Positions 18,770-35,504 of a stretch of 64,000 nt of DNA are shown here, piece by piece. The stretch covers positions 62,001-126,000 of the forward strand of contig NZ_WTYM01000059.1 of the NCBI RefSeq assembly GCF_009827435.1, in the 5' to 3' direction. A program made the translations under genes and the position numbers. The stretch's first letter is position 1. Every line of letters begins with the position of its first letter. The notes beneath the pieces are model-generated. The model did not search any database and was not told where the DNA came from. It saw nothing but the letters and a program-made list of their open reading frames with translations. The DNA comes from Croceibacterium salegens (GTDB lineage: Bacteria; Pseudomonadota; Alphaproteobacteria; Sphingomonadales; Sphingomonadaceae).

Positions 18770-19504
18770 TCACTCGAAGACCGCGCTCAGACCTGCGGCT
18801 TCGTTCACCCTTACTCCCGTCCGCAATGCCAATGCGTAAGTCGCCACAGGGAAGATCACGTTGAACGCCACTTCGATCGCTGCCCGGCCGATTGTGCTCG
18901 CCAACGAAAACCCGCCCAGAAAAGTCAATGCGGTTCCTGCGGTCAAGCGCCCGCCAAGGAAGCCGACGCCGAATACGAGGATGGTGTTGAGCAGCAGCAC
19001 AGCGAAGAGCAGGCCGATCGCCCAACCCAAATGGGGCGCGACCAACTTCACCGACCTGACGGGCCCGATGACATTCGACCTTGACGGCGCGGTCATTGCC
19101 CAAGGAGCAAGGAAAAACAGAAATTCCGGCAGCAGCCGCAGAGTTGTGCCCGCCATGTTGCCAATCATCGTTGAAACCGTGAGTGATAACCAGATTATGG
19201 AAAATGCCGTGACAGCATAGGGGAGGAATGTCCGAACTGAGTTGCGATCAACCCCCAAGGCTGCCCGAAGATCGTGTTCGAGGGCGATGAACCGGACAAC
19301 CCAATAAGTGAGCGCGACGACGGCAAATGCCGTCATTGCATTGACGATCCGGACCCCGGCCGAATTGTCCCATGGCATCGGTAGCCGCCACATTGCGTAC
19401 GACGCCAAGCCCGGCAGTGCCGACGTTATGGCCAGCCACCATGCCCGACGAAAGAACGCCCCCGTTTCGTCGAGCATGAAGACCAGAGATTGCCCTAACC
19501 GCAC
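18770..19504 (-). CDS. Hypothetical multi-pass membrane protein
   Basis: A 244-aa protein with about six hydrophobic segments (for example WWLAITSALPGLASYAMW, AVVALTYWVVRFIALEHD, WAIGLLFAVLLLNTILVFG, VIFPVATYALALRTG). The short N-terminal stretch ends in Arg-Arg before the first segment, a positive-inside signature. I do not recognise a family. The shape resembles small integral-membrane domains of the glycerophosphodiesterase-membrane or YciC type, but no diagnostic motif is visible. It lies between the rplJ leader and the S41 peptidase gene, all on the minus strand. The stop codon is about 60 bases from the L10 leader. Confidence 0.7.
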   Translation of the reverse strand: MRLGQSLVFMLDETGAFFRRAWWLAITSALPGLASYAMWRLPMPWDNSAGVRIVNAMTAFAVVALTYWVVRFIALEHDLRAALGVDRNSVRTFLPYAVTAFSIIWLSLTVSTMIGNMAGTTLRLLPEFLFFLAPWAMTAPSRSNVIGPVRSVKLVAPHLGWAIGLLFAVLLLNTILVFGVGFLGGRLTAGTALTFLGGFSLASTIGRAAIEVAFNVIFPVATYALALRTGVRVNEAAGLSAVFE

Positions 19505-19604
19505 CGAAGCTCCTTGTTGTGTGCGCTCTTATCCCAAGAGGCCCCCATGCTGGCAATCCGGCACGCAACAGATCGCTTCGAGCTTGGCCGAAACAGGGAA
19601 AGGC

Positions 19605-21266
19605 TCACTCGTCGTCCGCTGGCGTGCTGCTCCGTTCGGCTATGTCGCGGGCCAGCCGCTCGTCGGGATCGATCGCCAGTGCGGCGGCGGCCCTTGCCGC
19701 TAGGGCCGTCTCGCCCATGCTGTCCGCGACGTAGGCGAGGACCAGTTGCGGATCGAGTTCGTCCGGGAAGGCTGTGGCGCCGGCTTGGGCGACGCCGAGC
19801 GCTTCGTGCTGTCTGTCGTTGCCGAACAGGTTCAGCGCGGCCTCCGCCAGCCGGGTGCCGAGCTGGGCGTAGCGGTTCTGCGGATCGGCGAGGTAGTCGG
19901 CGACCGCCTTGTCCAGCGCAGCGTCTCCGCCGTCGCGGTAGGCCTGCGCCAGCCGCGCGCCAAGGGGGGCGGGCGGGACATAGCTCAAGGCCGCCTCGAG
20001 CGCGGGATCGCGGCCGGCGACGTAGTCGGCGAAAGTCATCGGCGCGCTGATGTCGATCCAGGTCCAGGGGTCGTGGTTCTGGCCCGCCTGCCAGTAGTAG
20101 ATCGAGGTGCGCAGCGAGAGGCCGCTGTTGGGCAGCTTCGTGCGGAAGGAATCGCCATAGCTCGTGGGCTTGGACGAGGCCGGTTCGCCGACGAACCGCG
20201 CGCCGGTCAGCCGGTCGAGATCGTCGAGGATGAACTGGCTGGCCGAAAAGGTCCCGCGCCCGGTGAGGACATAGAGTTCGCGCGTCCCGTCGTCGGCGCG
20301 GATCAGCTCGCTGACGAGGCCGTTGCGCAGCGAACCGTTCCCGCCTTGGTTGAGCCGCAGGTCGAGCACGATCCGCTTAGCCGGCATCGCCTCGGCGGCT
20401 TCGCGGATCTTCCAGCCGAATGCGGCCAACGTCTCGTCGTCGAGATCTGTCACCTGATTGAGCTGCGCATAGACCGCCTCGCGCTCGGGCATCGGAATGA
20501 GCCGGTGAAGATCGAGAGGTGCGGCGAGGAAGTTTGGCGGTGCCGGGGTAGTGCGGGCATCGAGCCAGCCCTCGGGGGTGACGAGGCTCACGTCGGTGTC
20601 CGGCGGCCACGGCGGATCGATATCGCCGGCGGGCACGGCGACAGTCTGCGTCACTCCGTCCTTCACCACCGTCAGGCTGGCCGAACTCGTGCTGCCCGAC
20701 AGGCCCAGCGCCTGCAGGATGTCGGGCATGGCAAGGTAGAGCGGCGCCATGAGCTTGCGTCCCATGGCATTGTCCGTCGAGATGAGCGGGTTCACCCGCT
20801 CGATCGCCTTTTCAATCGGAACGCCGCCGATCGCGGTCACCCTGCCGCCGAGCAGCGCGCGCTGGTCCGGCCGCACGGCGCGGACGTAGAGGCCGTCGTC
20901 GAACAGGTAGAGCTTGAGCGGCAGCGAGGGGAACTTGAACGCCGTGTCCTTGCGCGGCTCGATCCGCGTGTGGCCGTCGCCGATCATCGCCGCGATACGC
21001 ATCATGCCGACGATGATCTCGTTGCGCCGCGCGGTCGGTATTCGTGCGTCGAGCTCGGCCACCGCGGCATCGAACTGCTGCTCGCTCACCTGGTGGAACA
21101 GGTTGGCATGACGGGCTCGCAGGTCCGCTGCCATCGCGACGAGATCCTCGTGCCACTGTGCGGTGGTCAACTGGGGGGCGTCGGCTGGGTCCTGTTGGGC
21201 AGGTGCGGGACCGGCCGTGAGCAGCATTGCCGCACAGACGATCCCTGCGACCAGGTTCCTACGCAT
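19605..21266 (-). CDS. Exported S41-family (tail-specific type) peptidase
   Basis: A 553-aa protein with a signal peptide (MRRNLVAGIVCAAMLLTAGPAPA). An N-terminal helical domain contains a GDGHTRIEP signature (residues 97-105). The S41 protease core has IVLDLRLNQGGN (299-310) and the candidate nucleophile in GTFSASQF (338-345, Ser341 or Ser343). No PDZ domain is obvious. A C-terminal helical repeat-like tail (about 430-553) is extra. It should act in the periplasm or be membrane-associated. Its start overlaps the end of the XRE regulator gene by 8 bases, so it is the last cistron of the microprotein-DUF2975-XRE operon. Confidence 0.87.
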   Translation of the reverse strand: MRRNLVAGIVCAAMLLTAGPAPAQQDPADAPQLTTAQWHEDLVAMAADLRARHANLFHQVSEQQFDAAVAELDARIPTARRNEIIVGMMRIAAMIGDGHTRIEPRKDTAFKFPSLPLKLYLFDDGLYVRAVRPDQRALLGGRVTAIGGVPIEKAIERVNPLISTDNAMGRKLMAPLYLAMPDILQALGLSGSTSSASLTVVKDGVTQTVAVPAGDIDPPWPPDTDVSLVTPEGWLDARTTPAPPNFLAAPLDLHRLIPMPEREAVYAQLNQVTDLDDETLAAFGWKIREAAEAMPAKRIVLDLRLNQGGNGSLRNGLVSELIRADDGTRELYVLTGRGTFSASQFILDDLDRLTGARFVGEPASSKPTSYGDSFRTKLPNSGLSLRTSIYYWQAGQNHDPWTWIDISAPMTFADYVAGRDPALEAALSYVPPAPLGARLAQAYRDGGDAALDKAVADYLADPQNRYAQLGTRLAEAALNLFGNDRQHEALGVAQAGATAFPDELDPQLVLAYVADSMGETALAARAAAALAIDPDERLARDIAERSSTPADDE

Positions 21267-21504
21267 CGGCCCCGGCGTCGTATCCGAGCAGGTCGCCCGG
21301 CTGGCAATCCAGTTCGCGGCAGATCGCCTCCAGCGTGGTGAAGCGGATCGCTTTGGCCTTGCCGGTCTTGAGGATCGACAGGTTGGCCAGCGTCAGCCCG
21401 ACCCGCTCGGCGAGTTCGGTCAGGGTCATGCGCCGGGCGTGCAGCAGGTCGTCGAGCTTGACCACGATGCGCGTTCCTTCCGCCGCGTCGTCTTCGGCCG
21501 GCAT
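21259..21504 (-). CDS. Short XRE (Cro/CI-type) transcriptional regulator
   Basis: An 81-aa protein that is essentially one helix-turn-helix domain: VKLDDLLHARRMTLTELAER, then VGLTLANLSILKTGKAKAIR and the closing helix LEAICRELDCQPGDLL. Such minimal HTH_26-type regulators often pair with DUF2975 membrane proteins, exactly as here. It overlaps the DUF2975 stop codon (TGATG, one shared base) and is itself overlapped by the S41 peptidase gene. The likely targets are the CGATAT palindromes upstream of the operon; autoregulation is inferred, not shown. Confidence 0.9.
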   Translation of the reverse strand: MPAEDDAAEGTRIVVKLDDLLHARRMTLTELAERVGLTLANLSILKTGKAKAIRFTTLEAICRELDCQPGDLLGYDAGADA

Positions 21505-22031
21505 CAGACGGTCCCCTCGAGGTCTTCGCGCAGGGCCGTGCCGTACCGGAATACCCGGGCGAGGACGAACAGCACCAGCACCAGCAGAACGCCGCCGCCG
21601 GAATCGATGTCGACCTGAAAATCCTCGTCGTCGAAAAATCCCGACAGCCAGTAGCTATAGACTCCCAGCACGACGCCCCAGATGTTGGCGGCCAGCGCAA
21701 GCCACGCCATTTGCGACAGGCGCACCGAGTTGGCCGAGGCGAAGGGGTCGCCCTCGCGAATGCTGGCGAGCACGCGCCAGAGCAGGCGCAGGAACTGGAA
21801 CCCCATGGCCATGAGGATGGCGATTGCCGCCGCCAGGGCCTCCAGGCAAAGGATGGCCTGGGTTGTCGTCAGTCCCTTGGCAACTTCCGCATCGCCGAGC
21901 GAGACGTCGATGAACGGCAGGGCGACCATCGCGCACACAAGTCCGATGACGATGAGGGCGCAGATGCCCATCGCGAAGCCGATCACGAAGCGCAGCACCG
22001 CGATCAGCGGATCCTTTCCGAGGATAGCCAT
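21504..22031 (-). CDS. DUF2975 family membrane protein
   Basis: A 175-aa four-helix membrane protein. Hydrophobic spans are around residues 10-38, 58-84, 106-130 and 148-165, and the conserved DUF2975 segment is LWRVLASIREGDPFASANSVRL. Proteins of this family are habitually encoded next to a short XRE regulator and may modulate it from the membrane; the molecular role is not established. It sits between the microprotein gene (13-base gap) and the XRE gene (one-base overlap). Confidence 0.88.
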   Translation of the reverse strand: MAILGKDPLIAVLRFVIGFAMGICALIVIGLVCAMVALPFIDVSLGDAEVAKGLTTTQAILCLEALAAAIAILMAMGFQFLRLLWRVLASIREGDPFASANSVRLSQMAWLALAANIWGVVLGVYSYWLSGFFDDEDFQVDIDSGGGVLLVLVLFVLARVFRYGTALREDLEGTV

Positions 22032-22044
22032 CGTGTCTCTCCCC

Positions 22045-22176
22045 TCAGGCGAGCGCCGGTACGGCGATGAGCGATGCCGCGTGGGCGGCAGGGACGGTTA
22101 CGACCGGAACGATGGTACCGGCGGCAAGGAACAGAGCGGCAATGGCAGCGGCGGCTGTGCGGGTCAGGCGAGACAT
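22045..22176 (-). CDS. Microprotein with signal-peptide-like sequence
   Basis: A 43-aa ORF that starts the DUF2975-XRE-S41 operon. It begins MSRLTRTAAAAIAALFLAAG and ends VPAAHAASLIAVPALA, so it looks like a Sec signal peptide with an AHA-A cleavage site and only about ten residues beyond it. A GGAGATCGATAA leader lies just before the ATG, and the next gene starts 13 bases after its stop with GGGGAGAGACACG between. It may be an exported peptide, a leader peptide controlling downstream translation, or a remnant. Support is position, ribosome-binding context and composition only. Confidence 0.55.
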   Translation of the reverse strand: MSRLTRTAAAAIAALFLAAGTIVPVVTVPAAHAASLIAVPALA

Positions 22177-22197
22177 TTATCGATCTCCACTAAGGGC

Positions 22198-22260
22198 AAT
22201 ATCGATATTCAATAAGGGAAGTGCGCCATATAGTCAATCGATAATATCGAAAAACGATAT
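22198..22260. promoter_or_regulatory. Cluster of CGATAT palindromes, probable operators
   Basis: Three related sites lie in the 151-base divergent region between the XRE operon and the DUF4956 gene. They are a perfect 12-base palindrome AATATCGATATT (22198-22209), CGATA-A-TATCG (22239-22249) and ATATCG-N5-CGATAT (22244-22260). The region is AT-rich for this genome. Their placement upstream of a short XRE regulator suggests autoregulation; they could also control the divergent DUF4956 gene. Confidence 0.6.
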
Positions 22261-22327
22261 CTGCCTGCGTCGCGATTGGCGCGCCCGGGACAATAGGGTA
22301 TCTGCGAGGACGGTAGGGGAGGCGCAA

Positions 22328-23011
22328 ATGCGGGCTGCCAGGCTGTTCGTCATACTGACGCTCTATTATGCGGCGATCACCGCGCTGGTCTTCGCGCTCG
22401 CCGCGTTCATCCCGGGTTTCGCCGACTTCCTGCCGATCGGCGGGGCGGAGAACCTGCTCGCCGGGCCAGCCAGCGACCCCTTCGAATCGATCGAAATCGG
22501 CGCCACGCGCGTCGCCAACCTTGCCGGCAGCGTGCTGTGGCTGGTCATCGCGGTGACCGGCGCCCTGCTCACGGCCCTGCCGGTAAGCTGGTCGTACATG
22601 GCCAGCCGCAGCCGCAAGGAATTCGACCAGTCGCTGGTCGAGACGATGATCGTCCTGCCGGTGATCGTCACCGCCATCGTCATCCTCGTGCACAATTCGC
22701 TGGCGCTGGCCTTCTCGCTCGCCGGGATCGTTGGTGCCGTGCGCTTCCGCAACACGCTCAAGAGCTCGGGCGATGCGCTCTACGTCTTGCTCGCCATCGC
22801 CATGGGCCTCGCCGCCGGGGTCGGGGCGATCGAGATCGCGCTCGTGACGACGGTGCTGTTCAACTACCTGTTCGTCGCCCTCTGGCTTACCGACTACGGC
22901 GGCGTGAAGGGCGCGCATCGTTTCCTGCGCCGCAACTCCGTCAAGGTGAAACCCGAACCGCCCGAGGCCGGTCTCATCGCACCGCCTGCCGCGCAGGCCC
23001 CGCGGGAATGA
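22328..23011 (+). CDS. DUF4956 family membrane protein
   Basis: A 227-aa protein with about four or five membrane spans. It carries the DUF4956 signature in its C-terminal half: GAVRFRNTLKSSGDALYVLL, followed by AIAMGLAAGVG and a last hydrophobic segment. In many bacteria DUF4956 genes lie beside VTC-type polyphosphate polymerase and CotH-like genes; here a CotH-like gene is nearby but no VTC domain is in the window. The ATG at 22328 has TAGGGGAGGC upstream. It overlaps the next gene by four bases (ATGA). The biochemical function of the family is unknown. Confidence 0.87.
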   Translation: MRAARLFVILTLYYAAITALVFALAAFIPGFADFLPIGGAENLLAGPASDPFESIEIGATRVANLAGSVLWLVIAVTGALLTALPVSWSYMASRSRKEFDQSLVETMIVLPVIVTAIVILVHNSLALAFSLAGIVGAVRFRNTLKSSGDALYVLLAIAMGLAAGVGAIEIALVTTVLFNYLFVALWLTDYGGVKGAHRFLRRNSVKVKPEPPEAGLIAPPAAQAPRE

Positions 23012-23826
23012 TCCGCCTACCGGTTGCCGCGCCTCTCCTCGCAGTGCTTGCCTGCTGCGGAGCCGCGCCCGAGGGGAACGTCAGCTTCGCGCTCGGCAAC
23101 GAATTGCAGGAGGTCTCGGGACTGGCCGTGGCCGGACCAAACAGCGTGTTCGCGCACGACGACGAATACGCCATCGTTTACGAAATTGACCTTGAGGATG
23201 GGCACGTCCGGCGCACCTTCGCCCTCGGCGATCCGACGATCGAGGGCGATTTCGAAGGCATCGCCTATTCCGGTGGTGATGTGTTCCTCATTTCCAGCGA
23301 CGGACTGATCTACGCTGCCCGACCGGGCAAGAGCGGCCAGCGCGTGCCCTATACCGTCTACGACAGCGGTGTCGGCGCCCGGTGCGAGATCGAAGGGCTG
23401 ACCAACGCCCCGGAAGCTGGGCACCTGCTGATCCTGTGCAAGCGGCTGCGCAAGGACGAGGGCAAGCCGCGCCTTGAAATCTACACCTGGCGCATCGGCG
23501 ACGAGCAGGCCGCGCAGGAGCCCTGGCTGTCGCGGCCGCTCAGGGATTTGCTCAAGAGGAAGGAGCGCGCGGAATTCGCCCCGTCAGGCTTCGAATGGGA
23601 TGAATCCAACAGCCGGCTCTTCGTCGTCTCGGGCCGCAATCGCCTGCTGCTGCAGATCGACCGCAACGGCAACCTGCTGGCCAAGGACACGCTCGACCAC
23701 CAGCGCCACCCGCAGACCGAAGGCATCGCTGTGATACGGGGCTGCCGGCTGCTGCTGGCCGACGAGGGATCGCGCACCCGCAAGGCGACGCTGGCGCAGT
23801 ACCCTTGTCCCCCTCGCGGCGGCTGA
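23008..23826 (+). CDS. SdiA-regulated-type beta-propeller lipoprotein
   Basis: A 272-aa protein with a lipoprotein-like signal (PLLAVLACCGAAPEGN). Repeated beta-propeller blades follow, including LQEVSGLAVAGPNSVFAHDD, IEGDFEGIAYSGGDVFLIS and PQTEGIAVIRGCRLLLADEG. The paired S/E-G-[IL]-A blades match the SdiA-regulated/YjiK family. It would be a periplasmic propeller; no catalytic residues are evident. Translation is coupled to the DUF4956 gene by an ATGA overlap, so the two probably work together. It converges on the CotH-like gene with 10 bases between the stops. Confidence 0.8.
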   Translation: MIRLPVAAPLLAVLACCGAAPEGNVSFALGNELQEVSGLAVAGPNSVFAHDDEYAIVYEIDLEDGHVRRTFALGDPTIEGDFEGIAYSGGDVFLISSDGLIYAARPGKSGQRVPYTVYDSGVGARCEIEGLTNAPEAGHLLILCKRLRKDEGKPRLEIYTWRIGDEQAAQEPWLSRPLRDLLKRKERAEFAPSGFEWDESNSRLFVVSGRNRLLLQIDRNGNLLAKDTLDHQRHPQTEGIAVIRGCRLLLADEGSRTRKATLAQYPCPPRGG

Positions 23827-23836
23827 AGATCGCCCC

Positions 23837-24865
23837 TTAGCGGCAATCCTTGAGCAGCTTCTTCTCCACGAGGTCGGGAGTGGCGACATCGTCGAAGAAG
23901 TCGGCGATGAAACCGATCAGGTGGTCGCGATCGTCTGCCTCGATCTGGGTAATGCCGCGAATTTCCGCTTCCAGCGCGGGCCGCGCGGCGATGAATTCGC
24001 GCGCCGCCTGCCGGGCGGTCTCGTTGTCGCGGCACAGTCCGCGGTAATGGCGCTCGCGCACCGACCTGACACCGATGCTTTCCGGCGGCAAGGCGTATGG
24101 GGCGTTCACGAAGCCCGAAAAGTCGAAGTCGTAGGGTACCGGAATGAGTGCGGATCGCGATTCCTTCGTTTCTCCGACGAGCTTGGAGTTGTGGCAGCAG
24201 TCGGTCCCTTCCGGGCCCTGCGCGGTATCGAAATCGAGATCGCTGATCATGTAGCGGAACATCGCGACCCGCGAGGCATCGGCGCTGTCGAGCGCGGCGT
24301 AGGAGACACCCGGTACCTCCAGCTCTTTGCCGCCCATGCGCTCGGCGGCATCGTCGATGTCCTCGATGAAGAAGCCCCAGTGCTCCGACACATCCTTGCC
24401 GGCGTCGAGATAGCGGACGCGCAGGAGGCGGACGCGCAGGCTTTCGCTCGTCAGGCGGTTGTACAGCCGATAGGCGGCGTATTCGCGCAGCGCGTAGCGT
24501 TCGAAGTCTCCCCTCTCGCGGCAATGCGTGACCAGCTTGAGGGTCTTCTGCCCGGCGAACGGCGAGGTCTCAGTCGGCTTGCCGGTCAGTTGCACCCGCA
24601 GCGGCGGGAACGAACAGCTGGTCGGCTGCCTTCGCGACAGTCCGCGCGCGGCGAGCGTGATCGGGATCGTCTCGCCGTCAATCGTCAGTGTCGCCGGGTA
24701 GGGGTCGGTCGATCGCGCGGCGCTGCGCGAAATCTTGCGGATCGGGCCGTCGATGGTGATCGTCAGCGGCGCGTCCTGCGCAAACAGCGGCTTTGGCTCG
24801 TCATCGGCCAGCGCGGGTGCGGCGAAAGTTGTCGCCATGGCGCCGAGCAAAAGTGCAAGCTTCAT
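23837..24865 (-). CDS. Exported CotH-like protein (putative protein kinase fold)
   Basis: A 342-aa exported protein (signal MKLALLLGAMATTFAAPALA). I see the layout of spore-coat kinase CotH relatives: a beta-rich start with LAARGLSRR (71-79), an LREYAAYRLYNRLTSES helix (126-142), a GFFIEDID strand (164-171), MFRYMISDLDF...CCHNSKL (202-229) and a likely metal-binding PYDFDFSGFV (244-253). The match is by pattern, not by strong identity, so a different fold is possible. The Shewanella-like phosphatase gene lies 26 bases upstream on the same strand. If it is a kinase, the two could form an opposing pair. Confidence 0.6.
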   Translation of the reverse strand: MKLALLLGAMATTFAAPALADDEPKPLFAQDAPLTITIDGPIRKISRSAARSTDPYPATLTIDGETIPITLAARGLSRRQPTSCSFPPLRVQLTGKPTETSPFAGQKTLKLVTHCRERGDFERYALREYAAYRLYNRLTSESLRVRLLRVRYLDAGKDVSEHWGFFIEDIDDAAERMGGKELEVPGVSYAALDSADASRVAMFRYMISDLDFDTAQGPEGTDCCHNSKLVGETKESRSALIPVPYDFDFSGFVNAPYALPPESIGVRSVRERHYRGLCRDNETARQAAREFIAARPALEAEIRGITQIEADDRDHLIGFIADFFDDVATPDLVEKKLLKDCR

Positions 24866-24891
24866 CGCAATCCCCTCTGTCTCCTTGCGGC

Positions 24892-25962
24892 CTAGTCGGG
24901 TGACGGCAGCGCCATGCTCTCCCACTTGCCCTCGGCCGTCTTGCGCCACGCCAGCGCCTTGCCGCCGGTGATCTCGAGGTAGCTGCGCGGACCGCCGTAG
25001 ACCGACGAAATGCCCGTATCGACGCGGACCAGTCGCCCGCCGTTGCTGGCCTCGATGCCGTTGAGGTCGGGCGTGTGCGCCACGACCAGCCGCTTCGCGC
25101 CATATGCGGCGAGGACCTGCGCAAGCTCGTCCTCGATAGACGGTGGCTCGACCTCGTCCTTGCGCTCGGTCTCGTCCTCGCCGGCGCGCGAGACGTTGCC
25201 GCGATACCAGAGCGGACCATGCGGATCGGTGAGGATCGAAGGTTCCTCGCCCGTGTCCGACGCCAGCGCCGCGCGGACCTGCTTGTTGATCTCGGCGATC
25301 GGACGGACCGAATATTCCACGCTGAGACCGCCGTGGACGAACAGTGTCCCGTCGATCTCGGCGACGGCGGGGTGCGACATGACCCACATGCCGATCTCGC
25401 CCTTGGGCGCCCAGGCGAGGCGGTGCTCGATCTTGCCGAGCGGGTAGGTGCCTTCCCACAGCCTCTTGATCGCGGGGATCGAGCCGTCCGGCACCTGCTC
25501 CTTGTATGAGGCGATGATCGAGGCGCTGTTGCGGTCGAAAAGCCTGTCGCGCCGCGCCTTCGACTTGCCGTCGGCGAAGGCGGCGTACTCGCCCGCCGAG
25601 ACGTAGCGCAGGTCGCCGGTCACGTTCATCGCCTCGTGGTTGCCGACCAGCAGGATCGTCTTGCCGCCGGCCCTGGGCGCGGCCTTTTCGAGCTTTTGCA
25701 GGAAGCGGATGATCTTGAGCGAATCCGCACCCCGGTCGGGCACGTCGCCGAGCTGGACGAAGGTGGTCTTTCCGCCGGTCCAGCGCCCCCCTGCGTCTGC
25801 CACGCCCGCCGCCTCGACGATATCGAGAAAGGCGGCAAAGTCGCCGTGCAAATCGCCGACGGCGACGATCCGCGGGGCCGCTGGGCCCGCCTCGCCGGAA
25901 GCCGCGGGGCCGAGGACGCAAAGCGCCAGCACCGCCAGCATCCAGCGCGCCATTTTCGCCAT
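24892..25962 (-). CDS. Metallophosphoesterase, Shewanella-like protein phosphatase type
   Basis: A 356-aa exported calcineurin-like phosphatase. The signal peptide (MARWMLAVLALCVLG) leads into the PPP-type metal-binding motifs: GDLHGD (36-41), GDVPDRG (72-78) and GNHE (107-110), with a later HGG and VVAHTPD. The MN..GDLRYV segment (112-121) after GNHE is characteristic of Shewanella-like phosphatases, which act on phosphotyrosine or phosphoserine in characterised members. The ATG at 25962 is chosen over an upstream one at 26028 because GGGAAAGGC and the signal peptide begin there. It is the first gene of a two-gene unit with the CotH-like protein. Confidence 0.88.
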   Translation of the reverse strand: MAKMARWMLAVLALCVLGPAASGEAGPAAPRIVAVGDLHGDFAAFLDIVEAAGVADAGGRWTGGKTTFVQLGDVPDRGADSLKIIRFLQKLEKAAPRAGGKTILLVGNHEAMNVTGDLRYVSAGEYAAFADGKSKARRDRLFDRNSASIIASYKEQVPDGSIPAIKRLWEGTYPLGKIEHRLAWAPKGEIGMWVMSHPAVAEIDGTLFVHGGLSVEYSVRPIAEINKQVRAALASDTGEEPSILTDPHGPLWYRGNVSRAGEDETERKDEVEPPSIEDELAQVLAAYGAKRLVVAHTPDLNGIEASNGGRLVRVDTGISSVYGGPRSYLEITGGKALAWRKTAEGKWESMALPSPD

Positions 25963-26094
25963 GCCTTTCCCTCTTCCGGATCGTTCGGCACTGCTGTTAC
26001 CACGCCTGCCTGACGAGGGGAATTTCACCGCGTTCGGGTGTTGACCGCGAAGGGCCGCATTCCTATATGGCGCTCAGCCGATCGCTTCGAGCAA

Positions 26095-26188
26095 GGCGCA
26101 CCTAACGCGGGGGTGTGTTTCAGGAAGGAAGCCCGGCTCCCGTGAGACTCGATACGAGGCTGCAGTCCGGCCACCGGTAAGGTGCGCC
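26095..26188 (+). ncRNA. Structured leader RNA upstream of rpoB
   Basis: GGCGCACCT (26095-26103) pairs perfectly with AGGTGCGCC (26180-26188), enclosing 76 bases. Inside are CGGGGG (26108-26113) with CTCCCG (26137-26142), a CTCG-ATA-CGAG hairpin (26148-26158) and CCGG-CCA-CCGG near the 3' side, giving a plausible multi-branch fold. It ends 102 bases before the rpoB ATG, so it could be a leader element controlling rpoBC or a small RNA processed from it. I do not recognise a named riboswitch or RNA family. Confidence 0.45.
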
Positions 26189-26290
26189 CTAGCTGCGGCC
26201 CTTTTGCGTCTCCCGGCACCTACCGCTCCGAGCGAATTTCAATAGCCGGCGCGAGTTGCCGGCGCGAAGCGAAGAGGCAAGTCCCACCCC

Positions 26291-30472
<4,182 letters not shown>

Positions 30473-30537
30473 CGGAGGGCGCCTCGGCACTCTCCCCATC
30501 CGCCCTATGAATTTCACCCCGTACGGGAACTGAAAAA

Positions 30538-34935
<4,398 letters not shown>

Positions 34936-34962
34936 TCTTCGCCTGCCTCGGGAAAGAACAAG

Positions 34963-34992
34963 ACCCCGCCGGAGCGATCCGGCGGGGTTTTT
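34963..34992 (+). terminator. Rho-independent terminator of rpoBC
   Basis: ACCCCGCCGG (34963-34972), loop AGCGAT, CCGGCGGGGT (34979-34988) and a T-run follow rpoC by 28 bases. A nearly identical hairpin recurs at 35505. Confidence 0.92.
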
Positions 34993-35084
34993 CTTTGCCC
35001 CGAGCGAGGGTCGGGACGCTGTGGCTGGCAAAGTTCCCGTTCGGCGCTAGGATTGCCGCACGGGGACTCAGGGGAGATACTGTC

Positions 35085-35483
35085 ATGAAACAGATTGCAT
35101 ACGCATTCGCCGCCGCGGCGCTCGTCGCGATCGCGTCCGTCGCCCTGGCGCCGCAAGTGGCCGTCGCCGCCGAACCGGCCGCCGACATCAGCGGAACCTG
35201 GACCACGAAGTTCGACAGCCAGGTCGGCGAGCAGACCTATACCTACACCTTCAAGGTCGAGGGCGGGGTGCTGACCGGGCATGCCAAGTCCAACCTTGGC
35301 GAAGGTGACATCAAGGGCACCGTCGATGGCGACAAGGTCACCTTCGTCGAGAACCTGAATTACCAGGGCCAGCCGCTCGCCATCACCTACACCGGGCAGA
35401 TCGTCTCGGCCGACGAGATCAGCTTCAAGCGCGACGTTGCCGGGCAGGGCGGAGAGTCGTTCACGGCCAAGCGCCAGGGCTGA
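35085..35483 (+). CDS. Small exported protein of unknown function
   Basis: A 132-aa protein with a Sec signal peptide (IAYAFAAAALVAIASVALAP, AVAA cleavage region). The mature part is a small beta-rich domain: ISGTWTTKFDSQVGEQTYTY, FKVEGGVLTGHAKSNLGEGD, then GTVDGDKVTFVE and IVSADEISFKRDV. The alternating strands resemble periplasmic lipocalin-like or DUF-type ligand-binding barrels, but I do not recognise a named family. The ATG at 35085 has GGGGAGATAC upstream. It has its own terminator and sits alone between rpoC and the OYE-family gene. Confidence 0.8.
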   Translation: MKQIAYAFAAAALVAIASVALAPQVAVAAEPAADISGTWTTKFDSQVGEQTYTYTFKVEGGVLTGHAKSNLGEGDIKGTVDGDKVTFVENLNYQGQPLAITYTGQIVSADEISFKRDVAGQGGESFTAKRQG

Positions 35484-35504
35484 CACCGCGATACCAGGAC
35501 ATGG

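Noticed and set aside
26118..26140. GGAAGGAAG-like wording suggesting a 4.5S/SRP RNA upstream of rpoB
   Set aside because: The SRP core (GGTCCGGAAGGAAGCAGC with its symmetric loop) is not present and the surrounding pairings differ, so the resemblance is accidental.
26155..26190. AGTCCGGCCACCGG resembling the 3' end of a cobalamin riboswitch
   Set aside because: The B12-box and the other conserved cobalamin riboswitch segments are absent, and rpoB would be an unlikely target.
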